Source: Lewinellaceae bacterium (GTDB lineage: Bacteria > Bacteroidota > Bacteroidia > Chitinophagales > Saprospiraceae). Taken from it: a DNA stretch of 64,000 bases. Positions 42,319 to 50,811 of this stretch are shown here, one piece after another (position 1 is the stretch's first letter; every line of letters starts with the position of its first letter). The stretch spans positions 62,001 through 126,000 of the forward strand of contig JACJYO010000005.1 of the NCBI GenBank assembly GCA_020636075.1, read 5' to 3'. The position numbers and the translations under genes were made by a program. Under the pieces are notes generated by a model. The model saw nothing but the letters and a program-made list of their open reading frames with translations. It ran no database searches and was not told the origin of the DNA.

Positions 42319-43704
42319 ATGCCACGCCAAATCCTAGAAACAGAACAAAAAGCCCTCGAGATCAACCTCGACGACGGGCTCTACGGCGCCCTGGCCGAGA
42401 TCGGCGCCGGACAAGAAGTCGCCCGCCATTTCTTCCAGGCAGGCGCTGCCGCCGGCACTATCGCCAAGACCATGAGCGCCTACGACAAAACGGTGTCCGA
42501 CAAAATTTACGGCCCCGAGTACAAAGGCCGCTACGTGTGCGAATCGCGGCTGTACAAAATGCTCGACCACGAGTTTAACCTCATGGAAGACCGCCTGCGG
42601 CAGGTGCGGCCCGATCAGAGTTTCTTCGCTTTTGCCGATACGGTGTCGGCGATCAATTATGATAAAACCATCCCCGGCAACGGCTGGCTCGGCCTGCGTT
42701 TTCAGCTCCAACCCGGCGCGCCACCCAACGATGTGGTGCTCCACGTGCGCATGCTCGACAAAGACAACCGCCTGCAACAACAAGCCATTGGCATCCTGGG
42801 TGTCAACCTGATCTACGGCTGCTACCGATTCCACAACGACCCGGAAGTGCTGCTCCAGTCGTTGCTCGACAACCTCCACAACCGCGTAGCCATCGACCTG
42901 GTTCGTATGCAGGGCCCCGATTTTGAGCAGGTCGATAACCGCCTGGTTTGCCTGTGGGCAGTAAAAAACGGGTTGACCGAGGTAATGATGTTCGGCCCCG
43001 ACGGCCTGCCGGTGCACGCCAGCGAGCTGTTGTACAAAAAATCCATCCTGATCGCCCGCGGCAGTTACCGCCCACCCACGCTGGTGCAGCAGGACATGGT
43101 GCGTTGCGCCTACGCGCAGTTCGTTGCCGAGCCCGATGTGGACGCTGAGCGGGCATTTTTTCTCACCGAAATCACCCTCGACAACCTGCGCGCCGATGGC
43201 GAACTTTCGGAAAAAGATTTTCTCGACCGGGCCGATATTCTCGGCATGCTGGGCCAAACGGTCATCCTCTCCAACTGCCTGCAGCACAAAAAACTGATCG
43301 CTTATTTCCAAAACTACCGGGTGCCCCGCATCGGTCTGGCCATGGGCGCCCGGAAACTTCAGATCATCCTGCACGAAACCTGCGCCAACAACGCCGACAA
43401 CCTCCTGGGCGCTTTTGGCGAACTATTCCCCCGCCATGTTCGTTTCTATGTGTACCCGGCGCGCAAAGACAATGGCGAGTTGCTGACTGCTAAAACGGTG
43501 GACGTTCCCGATGATATCCATTTTTTGTACAAACACCTGATCGACCACCGGAATATTGTCGATGTGCAGGGCTTCAACCCCGGCATTCTGGACATTTTTC
43601 ACAAGGATGTTCTGCAGATGATTCGGGCCGGAAAACCGGGTTGGGAAGAAAAAGTGCCCGAAAACGTGGCACATTTGATACAGGAAAAACGTTTGTTTGT
43701 TTAA
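42319..43704 (+). CDS. Conserved protein of unknown function (about 461 residues)
   Basis: The start was placed at ATG 42319 (MPRQILETEQKALEINLDDG); the upstream frame would need TTG. It is cytoplasmic by appearance: no signal peptide, no membrane helix. Conserved-looking blocks are ALAEIGAGQEVARHFF, GTIAKTMSAYDK, GRYVCESRLYKMLDHE, FFAFADTVSA, GWLGLRFQ, GILGVNLIYGCYRF, MFGPDGLPVHASELLYKKSIL and HETCANNADNLLGAFGELF. I recall this as a family widespread in Bacteroidota and some Proteobacteria that often carries unsupported names such as 'TonB-dependent receptor'; nothing here supports a receptor. A YqeY-like gene follows 57 bp downstream. I cannot assign a function. Confidence 0.8.
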   Translation: MPRQILETEQKALEINLDDGLYGALAEIGAGQEVARHFFQAGAAAGTIAKTMSAYDKTVSDKIYGPEYKGRYVCESRLYKMLDHEFNLMEDRLRQVRPDQSFFAFADTVSAINYDKTIPGNGWLGLRFQLQPGAPPNDVVLHVRMLDKDNRLQQQAIGILGVNLIYGCYRFHNDPEVLLQSLLDNLHNRVAIDLVRMQGPDFEQVDNRLVCLWAVKNGLTEVMMFGPDGLPVHASELLYKKSILIARGSYRPPTLVQQDMVRCAYAQFVAEPDVDAERAFFLTEITLDNLRADGELSEKDFLDRADILGMLGQTVILSNCLQHKKLIAYFQNYRVPRIGLAMGARKLQIILHETCANNADNLLGAFGELFPRHVRFYVYPARKDNGELLTAKTVDVPDDIHFLYKHLIDHRNIVDVQGFNPGILDIFHKDVLQMIRAGKPGWEEKVPENVAHLIQEKRLFV

Positions 43705-43761
43705 ACACCCCGAGACCGCCTATTTTTTCAAGAAAAAACAATAGTAATTCACGTTTAAATC

Positions 43762-44205
43762 ATGCTCGAAGAAAAAATAAACAAGGACCTCGTCGTCGCC
43801 ATGAAAGCCAAAGACGAAGTAACCCTGCGCAGTATCCGCGCTATCAAGAGCGCTATTTTATTGGCAAAAACCGACGGTTCGGGCAAAGCCATTGATGAAG
43901 CAGCCGAAGTACAAATGCTCCAAAAGCTCCTGAAAAGCCGGCAGGACTCGCACGATATTTATGTAAAAAACAATCGCCCGGAACTCGCTCAAAAGGAACT
44001 GGAAGAAATCGAGGTGATCCGCCGCTACCTGCCCAAAATGCTGGAAGGCGCCGAGCTGGAAGCGGTTTTGAAAGAGATCATCGCCGAGGTGGGCGCTTCT
44101 TCGCCGCAGGATATGGGCAAGGTGATGGGTGCCGCTACGAAAAAACTGGCGGGTAAAGCTGAGGGGCGGGCGATTTCGGCTATGGTGAAGGATTTATTGT
44201 CTTGA
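43762..44205 (+). CDS. GatB/YqeY-domain protein
   Basis: This is a 147-residue cytoplasmic protein typical of the YqeY family: MLEEKINKDLVVAMKAKDEVTLRSIRAIKSAI, QKLLKSRQDSHDIYVKNNRPELAQKELEEIEVIRRYLP, and SPQDMGKVMGAATKKLAGKAEGRAIS at the C-terminus. The family resembles the tail domain of the GatB amidotransferase subunit and may bind tRNA, but its role is not established. The length is normal. It lies 57 bp after the conserved gene at 42319 and 22 bp before the SH3-domain gene. Confidence 0.9.
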   Translation: MLEEKINKDLVVAMKAKDEVTLRSIRAIKSAILLAKTDGSGKAIDEAAEVQMLQKLLKSRQDSHDIYVKNNRPELAQKELEEIEVIRRYLPKMLEGAELEAVLKEIIAEVGASSPQDMGKVMGAATKKLAGKAEGRAISAMVKDLLS

Positions 44206-44227
44206 ATACAACTTTCAAATTAGCATC

Positions 44228-45241
44228 ATGAAATGGGCTCCGCTTTTATTGTTTTTGTGTTGCTGCAATCTTGTTTCAGGGCAGGACGATCAACTGCTGG
44301 CCAGCTGGATTGAATACGCCAAAAGCGAGGTTGTGGTGATTGCCCCCGCAGGTTTGAACCTGAGGGATAAACCGACGGTAAAATCTGAAATATTACGCGC
44401 TGTTCCTTTTGGGGAAAAGGTGAAAATTATCGGCTCCGGACATTATAGGCGGGATACTGTCGGTGCAATAGATTTTTATTACAGCGCGCCCGATCGTTTA
44501 GCGCCTATCTCTACCCCCATCCCAATTAGTGGCTATTGGCTTAAAGTGGATTATCAAGGCACGATAGGATATATGTTTACCGCTTATCTGGATGTGGCTG
44601 TCAATACACGACTTGATGGTGATGAAAGCATGAATCGTGATTTTATTCTTTTATTCCCTTATAATGGCTGCTTCAGTAATTATACGTACCATGCGGGCTA
44701 TCATTGGTATGGTTATTATAAAACCGGAACAGGGATTTCTGTAAAGAAAATAGACGTTTCCTTTTATAATTTAATTGACCAAGAGTTGATAGCTGGAAAT
44801 ACAAAAAAAGTTGTTTCCTGCAGCGATAATAAGTTTTTACAATTTATTATCGGCAGCAAAGAACCAATTGCGCTTCCTGTAAATAATTCGAAGATTATTC
44901 AGGGGGCACTTTATGATGAAGGAACGGGCACAATAGAGGATAGTATTTTACAACAAAGCAATATAAGCCTGCAATTCAAGCCTAAGACAACATATCCGAA
45001 CTTAGAAAAATTGGTTTTAATCTATTCCGGTAAGCAACAAATTATTGACTTGCCTGATGGGATTGATAGCGATGGCTGCTATTTGGTTTGTTGTGGCGAT
45101 TTGGATGGCGACAAAAAAGACGATTATATATTTGGATATGGTGCTAAATTCTCAAAAACCATCCTCTACCTGAGCAAGCCAGCCGAAAAAGGCAAACTGC
45201 TCAAACCGGTTGCCGTTTTCTATTCCGGTTATTGTTGTTAA
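44228..45241 (+). CDS. Exported SH3b-domain protein
   Basis: This is a 337-residue protein with a signal peptide (MKWAPLLLFLCCCNLVSGQ); the cysteines could give a lipoprotein, but the lipobox is poor. Residues about 38-125 form a bacterial SH3 domain (GLNLRDKPTVKSEILRAVPFGEKVKIIGSG ... GYWLKVDYQGTIGYMFTAYLDV). The remainder (IQGALYDEGTG, LVLIYSGKQQIIDLPDG, CGDLDGDKKDDYIFGYGAKFSKTILYLSK) includes an FG-GAP-like or calcium-loop-like DLDGDKKDD. It probably acts at the cell wall or periplasm. Codon use looks more AT-rich than in neighbouring genes, which may reflect low expression or transfer. The lptB gene begins 13 bp after its stop. Confidence 0.75.
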   Translation: MKWAPLLLFLCCCNLVSGQDDQLLASWIEYAKSEVVVIAPAGLNLRDKPTVKSEILRAVPFGEKVKIIGSGHYRRDTVGAIDFYYSAPDRLAPISTPIPISGYWLKVDYQGTIGYMFTAYLDVAVNTRLDGDESMNRDFILLFPYNGCFSNYTYHAGYHWYGYYKTGTGISVKKIDVSFYNLIDQELIAGNTKKVVSCSDNKFLQFIIGSKEPIALPVNNSKIIQGALYDEGTGTIEDSILQQSNISLQFKPKTTYPNLEKLVLIYSGKQQIIDLPDGIDSDGCYLVCCGDLDGDKKDDYIFGYGAKFSKTILYLSKPAEKGKLLKPVAVFYSGYCC

Positions 45242-45254
45242 TGAATTTCAGGCT

Positions 45255-45995
45255 ATGATCCTACGTGCAGAAAATCTGATAAAAAACTACGGCAAACGCA
45301 CCGTAGTCAAAGACGTCAACTTCGATGTCAAACAAGGCGAGATCGTCGGTTTGCTCGGCCCCAACGGCGCCGGCAAAACCACGTCGTTTTATATGGTCGT
45401 GGGCTTCATCAAACCCACCGACGGCAAAGTATACCTCAACGACAAGGAGATCACCGACCTGCCCATGTACAAACGCGCCCAACAAGGCATCGGCTACCTG
45501 CCACAGGAACCCAGCGTGTTCCGCAAGCTGAGCGTGGAGGACAACATCCGCGCCGTGCTCGAAATGACTGATCTGAAAAAAGTCGAGCAGCACGAAAAAC
45601 TGGAATCACTGATCGACGAGTTCAACCTGCACAAGGTGCGGAAAAGCCATGGCGACACGCTCTCCGGCGGTGAACGCCGCCGCACGGAAATTGCCCGCGC
45701 GCTGGCCAGCGATCCCAAGTTTATCCTGCTCGACGAACCCTTCGCCGGCATCGACCCGATCGCGGTGGAAGATATTCAGTACATCGTGGCCAAGCTGAAA
45801 ACCAAGAATATCGGCATCCTCATCACCGACCACAATGTGCAGGAAACGCTCAGCATCACCGACCGCGCCTACCTCATGTTCGAAGGGGCTATCCTGCGTG
45901 CCGGCACCGCCGAAGAACTGGCTGCCGATGAAATGGTGCGCAAAGTGTATCTCGGCAAAAACTTCGAGCTGCGGCGCAAGGTGATTGAACTGTAA
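45255..45995 (+). CDS. lptB: LPS export ABC transporter ATP-binding protein LptB
   Basis: The start was placed at ATG 45255 (MILRAENLIKNYGKRTVVKDV), 246 residues; the longer frame would overlap the SH3-domain gene. It has Walker A GPNGAGKTT, Q-loop LPQEPSVFRKLSVEDNI, signature LSGGERRRTEIARAL, Walker B FILLDEPFAGIDPIAVEDIQ and H-loop ITDHNV. RRRTEIARAL and the DEPFAGIDPIAV block are typical of LptB rather than of other ABC ATPases. It powers lipopolysaccharide transport from inner to outer membrane with LptF/LptG, which are not in this window. The length matches the family. Confidence 0.95.
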   Translation: MILRAENLIKNYGKRTVVKDVNFDVKQGEIVGLLGPNGAGKTTSFYMVVGFIKPTDGKVYLNDKEITDLPMYKRAQQGIGYLPQEPSVFRKLSVEDNIRAVLEMTDLKKVEQHEKLESLIDEFNLHKVRKSHGDTLSGGERRRTEIARALASDPKFILLDEPFAGIDPIAVEDIQYIVAKLKTKNIGILITDHNVQETLSITDRAYLMFEGAILRAGTAEELAADEMVRKVYLGKNFELRRKVIEL

Positions 45996-46080
45996 GCGGC
46001 TCCTGGCATTTGGCCATTTTTCAAAAAATTTGTGCTTCGGGTGTTTCATATTTGTTGAATGGACACTGCACTTTTTGGTT

Positions 46081-46227
46081 CAACCTCACCCCCATCCCCC
46101 CTCCCACGCCATTGGCGTGGGAGGGGGGATGGCCCTCGACACAATTCCAGATTCCGTTTTTGCAATCAAATAGTAAAACGGAATCTGGCCCCCCTCCCCC
46201 CGGGGGGAGGGGATGGGGGTGGGGTTG
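46081..46227. repeat. Cloverleaf-like nested palindromic repeat
   Basis: Outer arms CAACCTCACCCCCATCCCC (46081-46099) and GGGGATGGGGGTGGGGTTG (near 46209-46227) enclose two inner hairpins: one around ACGCCATTGGCGT (about 46096-46127), and one with arms CCAGATTCCGTTTT / AAACGGAATCTGG (about 46148-46188). It occupies the region just before the signal peptide of the following gene; an open frame happens to run through it. Confidence 0.8.
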
Positions 46228-46271
46228 ACAAGACGCGAGGTACGAAAAAACGCCGCACCCTCCGTGCCTCC

Positions 46272-48539
46272 GTGGTGCATCTCCTCCTCCTGCTCCTCCT
46301 ATCCGGAAACCTATCCGCCCAAACCAGTGAGGGCCGAAATTTCTGGTTCGGTTTCATGGAACATTTCGATGTCGGCAAGAATACCATGGTGGTCATGATC
46401 AGTTCCAAATACAACACCAGTGGTGTTGTGCGTATGCCGCTCTACAATTGGGAAACCAACTTCACCGTATCGGCCAACGATGTCACCATCATCAAACTCC
46501 CGGCTTACGCCGAAAATACAGGCTCCGAACAAACAGCGCCCCGGGGCATTCAGGTTCAGTCCGTCCTGCCGGTGTCGGTGTACATTCACCAGTACCACTC
46601 CATGCGCTCGGAAGCCTCCATGGTACTGCCGGTGGAGTCGCTTGGCAACGAATATTATGCGCTCAGCTACCAGGGGTACGGGAATGGTAATGCCACGTAT
46701 CCCTCCGAATTTTTGCTGGTTGGCATACAGGACGAAACCGAGATCACGATACGGCTCAGCGATCAAACCCTGGGCGGGAAACCTGCCGGAACGACGTTCA
46801 GCATTATCCTGAATGCCGGCGAGACCTATCAGGTACAGGGCCGGTTTGCTACGGATGATCTGAGCGGTACTTACATTACCGGGGATAAAAATTTTAACCT
46901 ACTCGCTGGCTGCCGCTGGATCCCCATGCCCGCTGGTTGCGATTATCGCGATAACCTGCTGGAGCAAATGTTGCCCGTTTCCACCTGGGGCAAACAATTT
47001 GTCACAGCTCCGCATGCCTACATGCCCTACGATATTTTCCGGGTTATGGCCTCCGAAAACGGCACACAGGTAACCGTCAAGGGTTCCTCCACCAAGCAGT
47101 TTTCGCTGAATGCCGGTCAGTTTTACGAATATAACACCGGCGAATCGACCTTCATCAGCGCCAACAAACCTATTGCCGTGGCGCAGTACATTATCGGCAG
47201 CGCCTGTGCGGGGCATGGCGTGGGTGATCCCGCTATGGTCGTGCTCAACAGTGTGGAACAGATTCGGGATACGGTAACGCTTTACAATTCTTCGCTGGAA
47301 AATATTGTGGAAAACTACATCAACGTGATCCTGAAAACCCAGGACATCGACGTAACCACTTTTGACGGACAACCAATTGCCGACCTCGTCGGCGTCATAC
47401 CCGTAATCGGGAATCCCGATTTTGCCTTCGCCCGCCTGACGGTACAACCGGGCGCCCACACGATAATTTCCGGCGGTTGTGGTGTTACTGCTACGGCTTA
47501 CGGCTATGGCGACCTTGAATCGTATGCCTATGGCGGTGGCGCTAGTTTTAAGCCGATCAATGCCACCAGCCTGATCCCGGAAGGCGGTTGTCTGAACGAC
47601 ACTATTGTTTTTAAAACCGAATTCAAGGCGCCGCGCCATGAAGTGCTGTGGGACTTCGGCGACGGCACTACCAGCACCGACCCCAATTTCGCACACGTGT
47701 ACACAGCGCTGGGCAGCTACACTGTGAAACTGTATCTGACCGATAATTGCCTGAACATCAAGGATACCGTTTCCCGAAATATCCTGATCACGCTGCGTCA
47801 GGCCGCCACCGTTACCGGGGACAAGGAAGCCTGCGTCGGTGGTGCCATTGCGCTGGGTGCTGAAGACCTGCCCGGTGCACGGTACGAGTGGACCGGCCCC
47901 AACAACTTTTTTTCCCCCGAACAATATCCGCTACTGACGAACATCCAGACCGGAGCCACCGGCCAATACCAGGTTATCGGCATCATTTCGGGCTGCGCGA
48001 CCTGGCCGGCATTTGCCGAGGTGACGGTGCATCCCTTGCCACAACCCGAACTGGGCGCCGATACGCTGGCCTGCAGCAAAGACAATTATCCCCTGGTGGT
48101 GCTGAACCCCGGTAGTTTTGCACATTACCAATGGCAAAACAATACAACCAGCCCAAGTTTCAATGTGGTGCGGGAAGGCATTTACTGGGTGCAGGTGGCT
48201 GACATCTACGGCTGCGTAGGCGCCGATACTGTTTTTGTGGAAGACCGATGTCCGACGCGCTACTATATTCCCAATGTGTTCAGTCCGAATGACGACGGCG
48301 TAAACGACTATTTTTCGGTTCACAGCGCCGATATGGAAACCCTCACGCTATCGGTTTATGACCGCTGGGGCAATCTCCTGTTCCGCTCCGAAAGCGTGGA
48401 TGCTCGCTGGGATGGCCGTTTTCACGACAAACCCGTCAGCCCCGGCGTGTACATTTGGATGGCGCAGATCAGCGGGTACCGGGAGGATGGGACAGCTTTT
48501 GAAACGACGGAATCGGGTTCGGTGACGGTGTTGCGGTGA
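46272..48539 (+). CDS. IgGFc-binding-like surface protein with PKD domain and T9SS type B sorting domain
   Basis: The start is uncertain. GTG codons at 46272 or 46275 directly precede the signal peptide (VVHLLLLLLLSGNLSAQ). The only upstream in-frame ATG (46059) would translate through a palindromic repeat. The protein has about 755 residues. Residues about 20-420 match the IgGFc-binding N-terminal domain (GRNFWFGFMEHFD, VYIHQYHSMRSEASMVLPVESLG, GCRWIPMPAG, DNLLEQMLPVSTWGKQF). A PKD domain follows (VLWDFGDGTTSTDPNFAHVYTALG), then Ig-like segments. The C-terminus is the gliding-motility CHU_C/T9SS type B domain (YIPNVFSPNDDGVNDYF, VYDRWGNLLF, WDG, GVYIW). It is probably surface-displayed; its ligand is unknown. 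Confidence 0.87.
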   Translation: MVHLLLLLLLSGNLSAQTSEGRNFWFGFMEHFDVGKNTMVVMISSKYNTSGVVRMPLYNWETNFTVSANDVTIIKLPAYAENTGSEQTAPRGIQVQSVLPVSVYIHQYHSMRSEASMVLPVESLGNEYYALSYQGYGNGNATYPSEFLLVGIQDETEITIRLSDQTLGGKPAGTTFSIILNAGETYQVQGRFATDDLSGTYITGDKNFNLLAGCRWIPMPAGCDYRDNLLEQMLPVSTWGKQFVTAPHAYMPYDIFRVMASENGTQVTVKGSSTKQFSLNAGQFYEYNTGESTFISANKPIAVAQYIIGSACAGHGVGDPAMVVLNSVEQIRDTVTLYNSSLENIVENYINVILKTQDIDVTTFDGQPIADLVGVIPVIGNPDFAFARLTVQPGAHTIISGGCGVTATAYGYGDLESYAYGGGASFKPINATSLIPEGGCLNDTIVFKTEFKAPRHEVLWDFGDGTTSTDPNFAHVYTALGSYTVKLYLTDNCLNIKDTVSRNILITLRQAATVTGDKEACVGGAIALGAEDLPGARYEWTGPNNFFSPEQYPLLTNIQTGATGQYQVIGIISGCATWPAFAEVTVHPLPQPELGADTLACSKDNYPLVVLNPGSFAHYQWQNNTTSPSFNVVREGIYWVQVADIYGCVGADTVFVEDRCPTRYYIPNVFSPNDDGVNDYFSVHSADMETLTLSVYDRWGNLLFRSESVDARWDGRFHDKPVSPGVYIWMAQISGYREDGTAFETTESGSVTVLR

Positions 48540-48562
48540 ATTCGGAACAAAATCTTCTAAAT

Positions 48563-48705
48563 AAAGCCCGTAGGGCTGACATTATTGTAGTAGATGTTGC
48601 GCCCAGTTTTACAAACGCCGTAGGTGTGCCATTATAATGCCGCACCTACGGCGCTATCATTTCTCGCATACTAATTTCTTCAAAAATGTCAGCCCTACGG
48701 GCTTT
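48563..48705. repeat. MITE-like palindromic element, copy 2
   Basis: This 143-bp element has perfect 21-bp terminal inverted repeats (48563-48583 and 48685-48705, arm AAAGCCCGTAGGGCTGACATT). The inner palindrome CGCCGTAGGTGTGCC...GCACCTACGGCG spans 48616-48653. The core is nearly identical to copy 1 (27830-27976), while the spacers differ. It lies in the 451-bp gap between 48539 and 48991, which holds no gene. Confidence 0.88.
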
Positions 48706-48767
48706 GGTGGAGTCCTTTATCACACGATTCGAATGAATGGCCCAAACACGGTTATTGGTAAAACTGA

Positions 48768-48838
48768 CATAGTTACAAGTAAATCCTGCATAGTTACAAG
48801 TTTGATTTCCCGGATAACAAACAAGCGGTTTATTTTTA
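48768..48838 (+). promoter_or_regulatory. Candidate operator (21-bp direct repeat) and promoter of the glycan cluster
   Basis: CATAGTTACAAGT occurs identically at 48768-48780 and 48789-48801, 21 bp apart. TATTTTTA (48831-48838) matches TAnnTTTG in 7 of 8 positions, 29 bp downstream. The geometry is the same as at the LytTR-type sites, but the sequence differs. The next gene starts at 48991. Confidence 0.45.
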
Positions 48839-48990
48839 TCCATAGGACACCCTGAAAAGCAATTTGTCCACTTACTAAGGATTGACACGGTTGTTCCTCC
48901 GACACCCGGTTGTTGAACAATCAAATACTTCCCAGCCCGGCATTTTCGCCAGGGCAGGTAGATTTTCTATGCCAATTACGATCCGTCAGA

Positions 48991-49737
48991 ATGTACAACA
49001 ACCCAAAGGTCTCCATCATAACCGTGTCGCGCAACGCAGCGCCATTTATAGAACGCACTATTCAAAGTGTATTGGAACAAAGTTATAAACCGGTGGAATA
49101 CATCGTGATCGATGGCGCCTCGGCAGACGGTACGGTGGATATCATCAAGAAGTACGAACACGAATTACACCACTGGGAAAGCGCCCCGGATAAAAGCCAT
49201 TTTGATGCCATGAACAAGGGACTTGCCCAGGCAACCGGGGCCTACGTGCTGTTCATGAATGCCGGGGATAAAATTGCAAATCCCCATGCGCTAAAAAACA
49301 TGATGGAAGGGCATGCCGACGCCGATCTGATTTACGGCAGAGCCCTGTATACGGATGAATTTCGCGCAACGAGGCCCTGGCACAAAGAAACGCCTTTGCC
49401 CGGTGACCTTTCCGATCGAAGTTTTCTAAATGGTATGGTCATCTGCCACCACTGTATGGTGGTGAAAACATCGATTGCACCGCCATACCAGCTCGGCCCC
49501 TGGAAAATAGCCAACGACATCGACTGGGCCATCCGGGTCATGAAAAATGTGCGTTCCGCGCATTTCAACGACGACGTTTTCTGCCTGTATCTAGAAGGCG
49601 GGCTGTCGGCAAAGCACAGGTTACAAGCAGTGCGAGAGCGCTTCAGTATTTGTGTGAAACACTTTGGGTTAGTTCCAACTATTGGACAACAGTTCAAGAT
49701 ACTCTTCGAAATCATCAAACGCCGCCGCATATCCTAA
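48991..49737 (+). CDS. Family 2 glycosyltransferase
   Basis: The start was placed at ATG 48991 (MYNNPKVSIITVSRNAAPFIERTIQSVL), 248 residues; the longer frame would need TTG. It is a GT-A fold enzyme: VSIITVSRNA, QSYKPVEYIVIDGASADGTVDII, SAPDKSHFDAMNKGLAQATGAYVLFMNAGDKI (with FMNAGD in place of a DxD motif), and IANDIDWAIRVM as acceptor-side helix. The pattern is close to WcaA/EpsE-like transferases that build surface polysaccharide. It is cytoplasmic or membrane-associated and the donor sugar is unknown. It opens a long plus-strand glycan cluster and is 12 bp before the epimerase gene. Confidence 0.9.
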   Translation: MYNNPKVSIITVSRNAAPFIERTIQSVLEQSYKPVEYIVIDGASADGTVDIIKKYEHELHHWESAPDKSHFDAMNKGLAQATGAYVLFMNAGDKIANPHALKNMMEGHADADLIYGRALYTDEFRATRPWHKETPLPGDLSDRSFLNGMVICHHCMVVKTSIAPPYQLGPWKIANDIDWAIRVMKNVRSAHFNDDVFCLYLEGGLSAKHRLQAVRERFSICVKHFGLVPTIGQQFKILFEIIKRRRIS

Positions 49738-49749
49738 ACTGAATATCGC

Positions 49750-50727
49750 ATGAAAAAAATACTTGTACTCGGCGCTGGAGGTTTTATCGGAAGCCACCTC
49801 GTTCAATTTTTGCGCCAGCAAAATTTTTGGGTAAAAGGCGTGGATCTGAAATACCCGGATTTTTCAGAAACGCATGCTAACACTTTCATCATCGGCGATC
49901 TGCGCGACCCTTATTTCGTCCGGTATATTATCGATCAGCCTTTCGACGAGGTGTACCAACTTGCCGCCGACATGGGTGGCGCGGGCTATATTTTCTCCGG
50001 CGAACACGATGCCGATGTCATGCACAATTCTGCCCTGATCAACCTGAACCTGCTTCCCGAGTTGCTCAGGCAAGGGATAAAAAAAGTCTTCTACTCTTCT
50101 TCGGCCTGCATCTACCCGGAATTTAATCAACTCGATCCCGAAAATCCCAATTGCGCGGAGGCTTCGGCTTACCCGGCCCAACCCGACAGCGAGTACGGCT
50201 GGGAAAAACTATTCAGCGAGCGCTTTTATCTGGCCTGCATGCGCAATCACGGTCTGGAGCCCCGCATTGCCCGATTTCACAATATTTTCGGGGTTGAAGG
50301 CACCTGGCGCGGAGGCCGCGAAAAAGCCCCGGCAGCCATCTGCCGAAAAGTAGCAGAGGCGGAAACCGGTGGCGCCATCGAGATTTGGGGCGACGGCAAC
50401 CAAACCCGCTCCTTTTTATACATCGACGAATGTATCGAAGGCGTGGCCCGCCTGATGCAATCCGACTTCACGGGGCCGGTTAATATTGGCTCCGCCGAGA
50501 TGGTTACCATCAATCAACTTGCGGAACAAGTCATCCGGATATCCGGTAAAACACTCGGCATCAAGCACATTTCGGGTCCAACCGGCGTCCGGGGGCGCAA
50601 TTCCGACAATCGACTGGTACAGGAAAAATTGAATTGGACGCCTTCCGAATCCTTACACGCCGGGCTGGAAAAAACCTACCGCTGGGTAAATGAACAGGTG
50701 CAAGCTGCAAGGTTGATCGAAGTTTAA
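49750..50727 (+). CDS. GDP-mannose 3,5-epimerase-like SDR enzyme
   Basis: This is a 325-residue extended SDR. The Rossmann motif is GAGGFIGS. Distinctive GME blocks are present: LAADMGGAGYIFS, SSSACIYPEF (C120), YGWEK (Y149, K153), RFHNIFGVEGTWRGGREKAP (K192), WGDGNQTRSFLYIDECIEGV, PVNIGSAEMVTINQLAEQV and GPTGVRGRNSDN. They align closely with plant GME, where Cys145 and Lys217 are the acid/base pair; C120 and K192 occupy the same contexts. The likely product is GDP-L-galactose or GDP-L-gulose for surface glycan. A UDP-sugar epimerase is an alternative but fits less well. It follows the GT2 gene by 12 bp. Confidence 0.87.
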   Translation: MKKILVLGAGGFIGSHLVQFLRQQNFWVKGVDLKYPDFSETHANTFIIGDLRDPYFVRYIIDQPFDEVYQLAADMGGAGYIFSGEHDADVMHNSALINLNLLPELLRQGIKKVFYSSSACIYPEFNQLDPENPNCAEASAYPAQPDSEYGWEKLFSERFYLACMRNHGLEPRIARFHNIFGVEGTWRGGREKAPAAICRKVAEAETGGAIEIWGDGNQTRSFLYIDECIEGVARLMQSDFTGPVNIGSAEMVTINQLAEQVIRISGKTLGIKHISGPTGVRGRNSDNRLVQEKLNWTPSESLHAGLEKTYRWVNEQVQAARLIEV

Positions 50728-50797
50728 AGGTTGGCTGTAGTAAAAGCAATCTTTTATCAAGCACCTTAAGGTAACTGCAATAACCCCTGCGATTTGG

Positions 50798-50805
50798 TAC
50801 TTTTG
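50798..50805 (+). promoter_or_regulatory. Candidate -7 box of the small membrane protein gene
   Basis: TACTTTTG fits TAnnTTTG perfectly and lies only 6 bp before the ATG at 50812, so the transcript would be nearly leaderless. Confidence 0.4.
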
Positions 50806-50811
50806 CGGCCT

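Noticed and set aside
42334..43374. 346-codon minus-strand open frame opposite the conserved gene at 42319
   Set aside because: No recognisable domains. The plus frame has conserved-looking blocks, a promoter and correct spacing to the next gene.
46059..46271. Possible 71-residue N-terminal extension of the IgGFc-binding-like protein
   Set aside because: It is encoded by a palindromic repeat and precedes an internal signal peptide, so it would prevent normal export. The start was moved to GTG 46272/46275.
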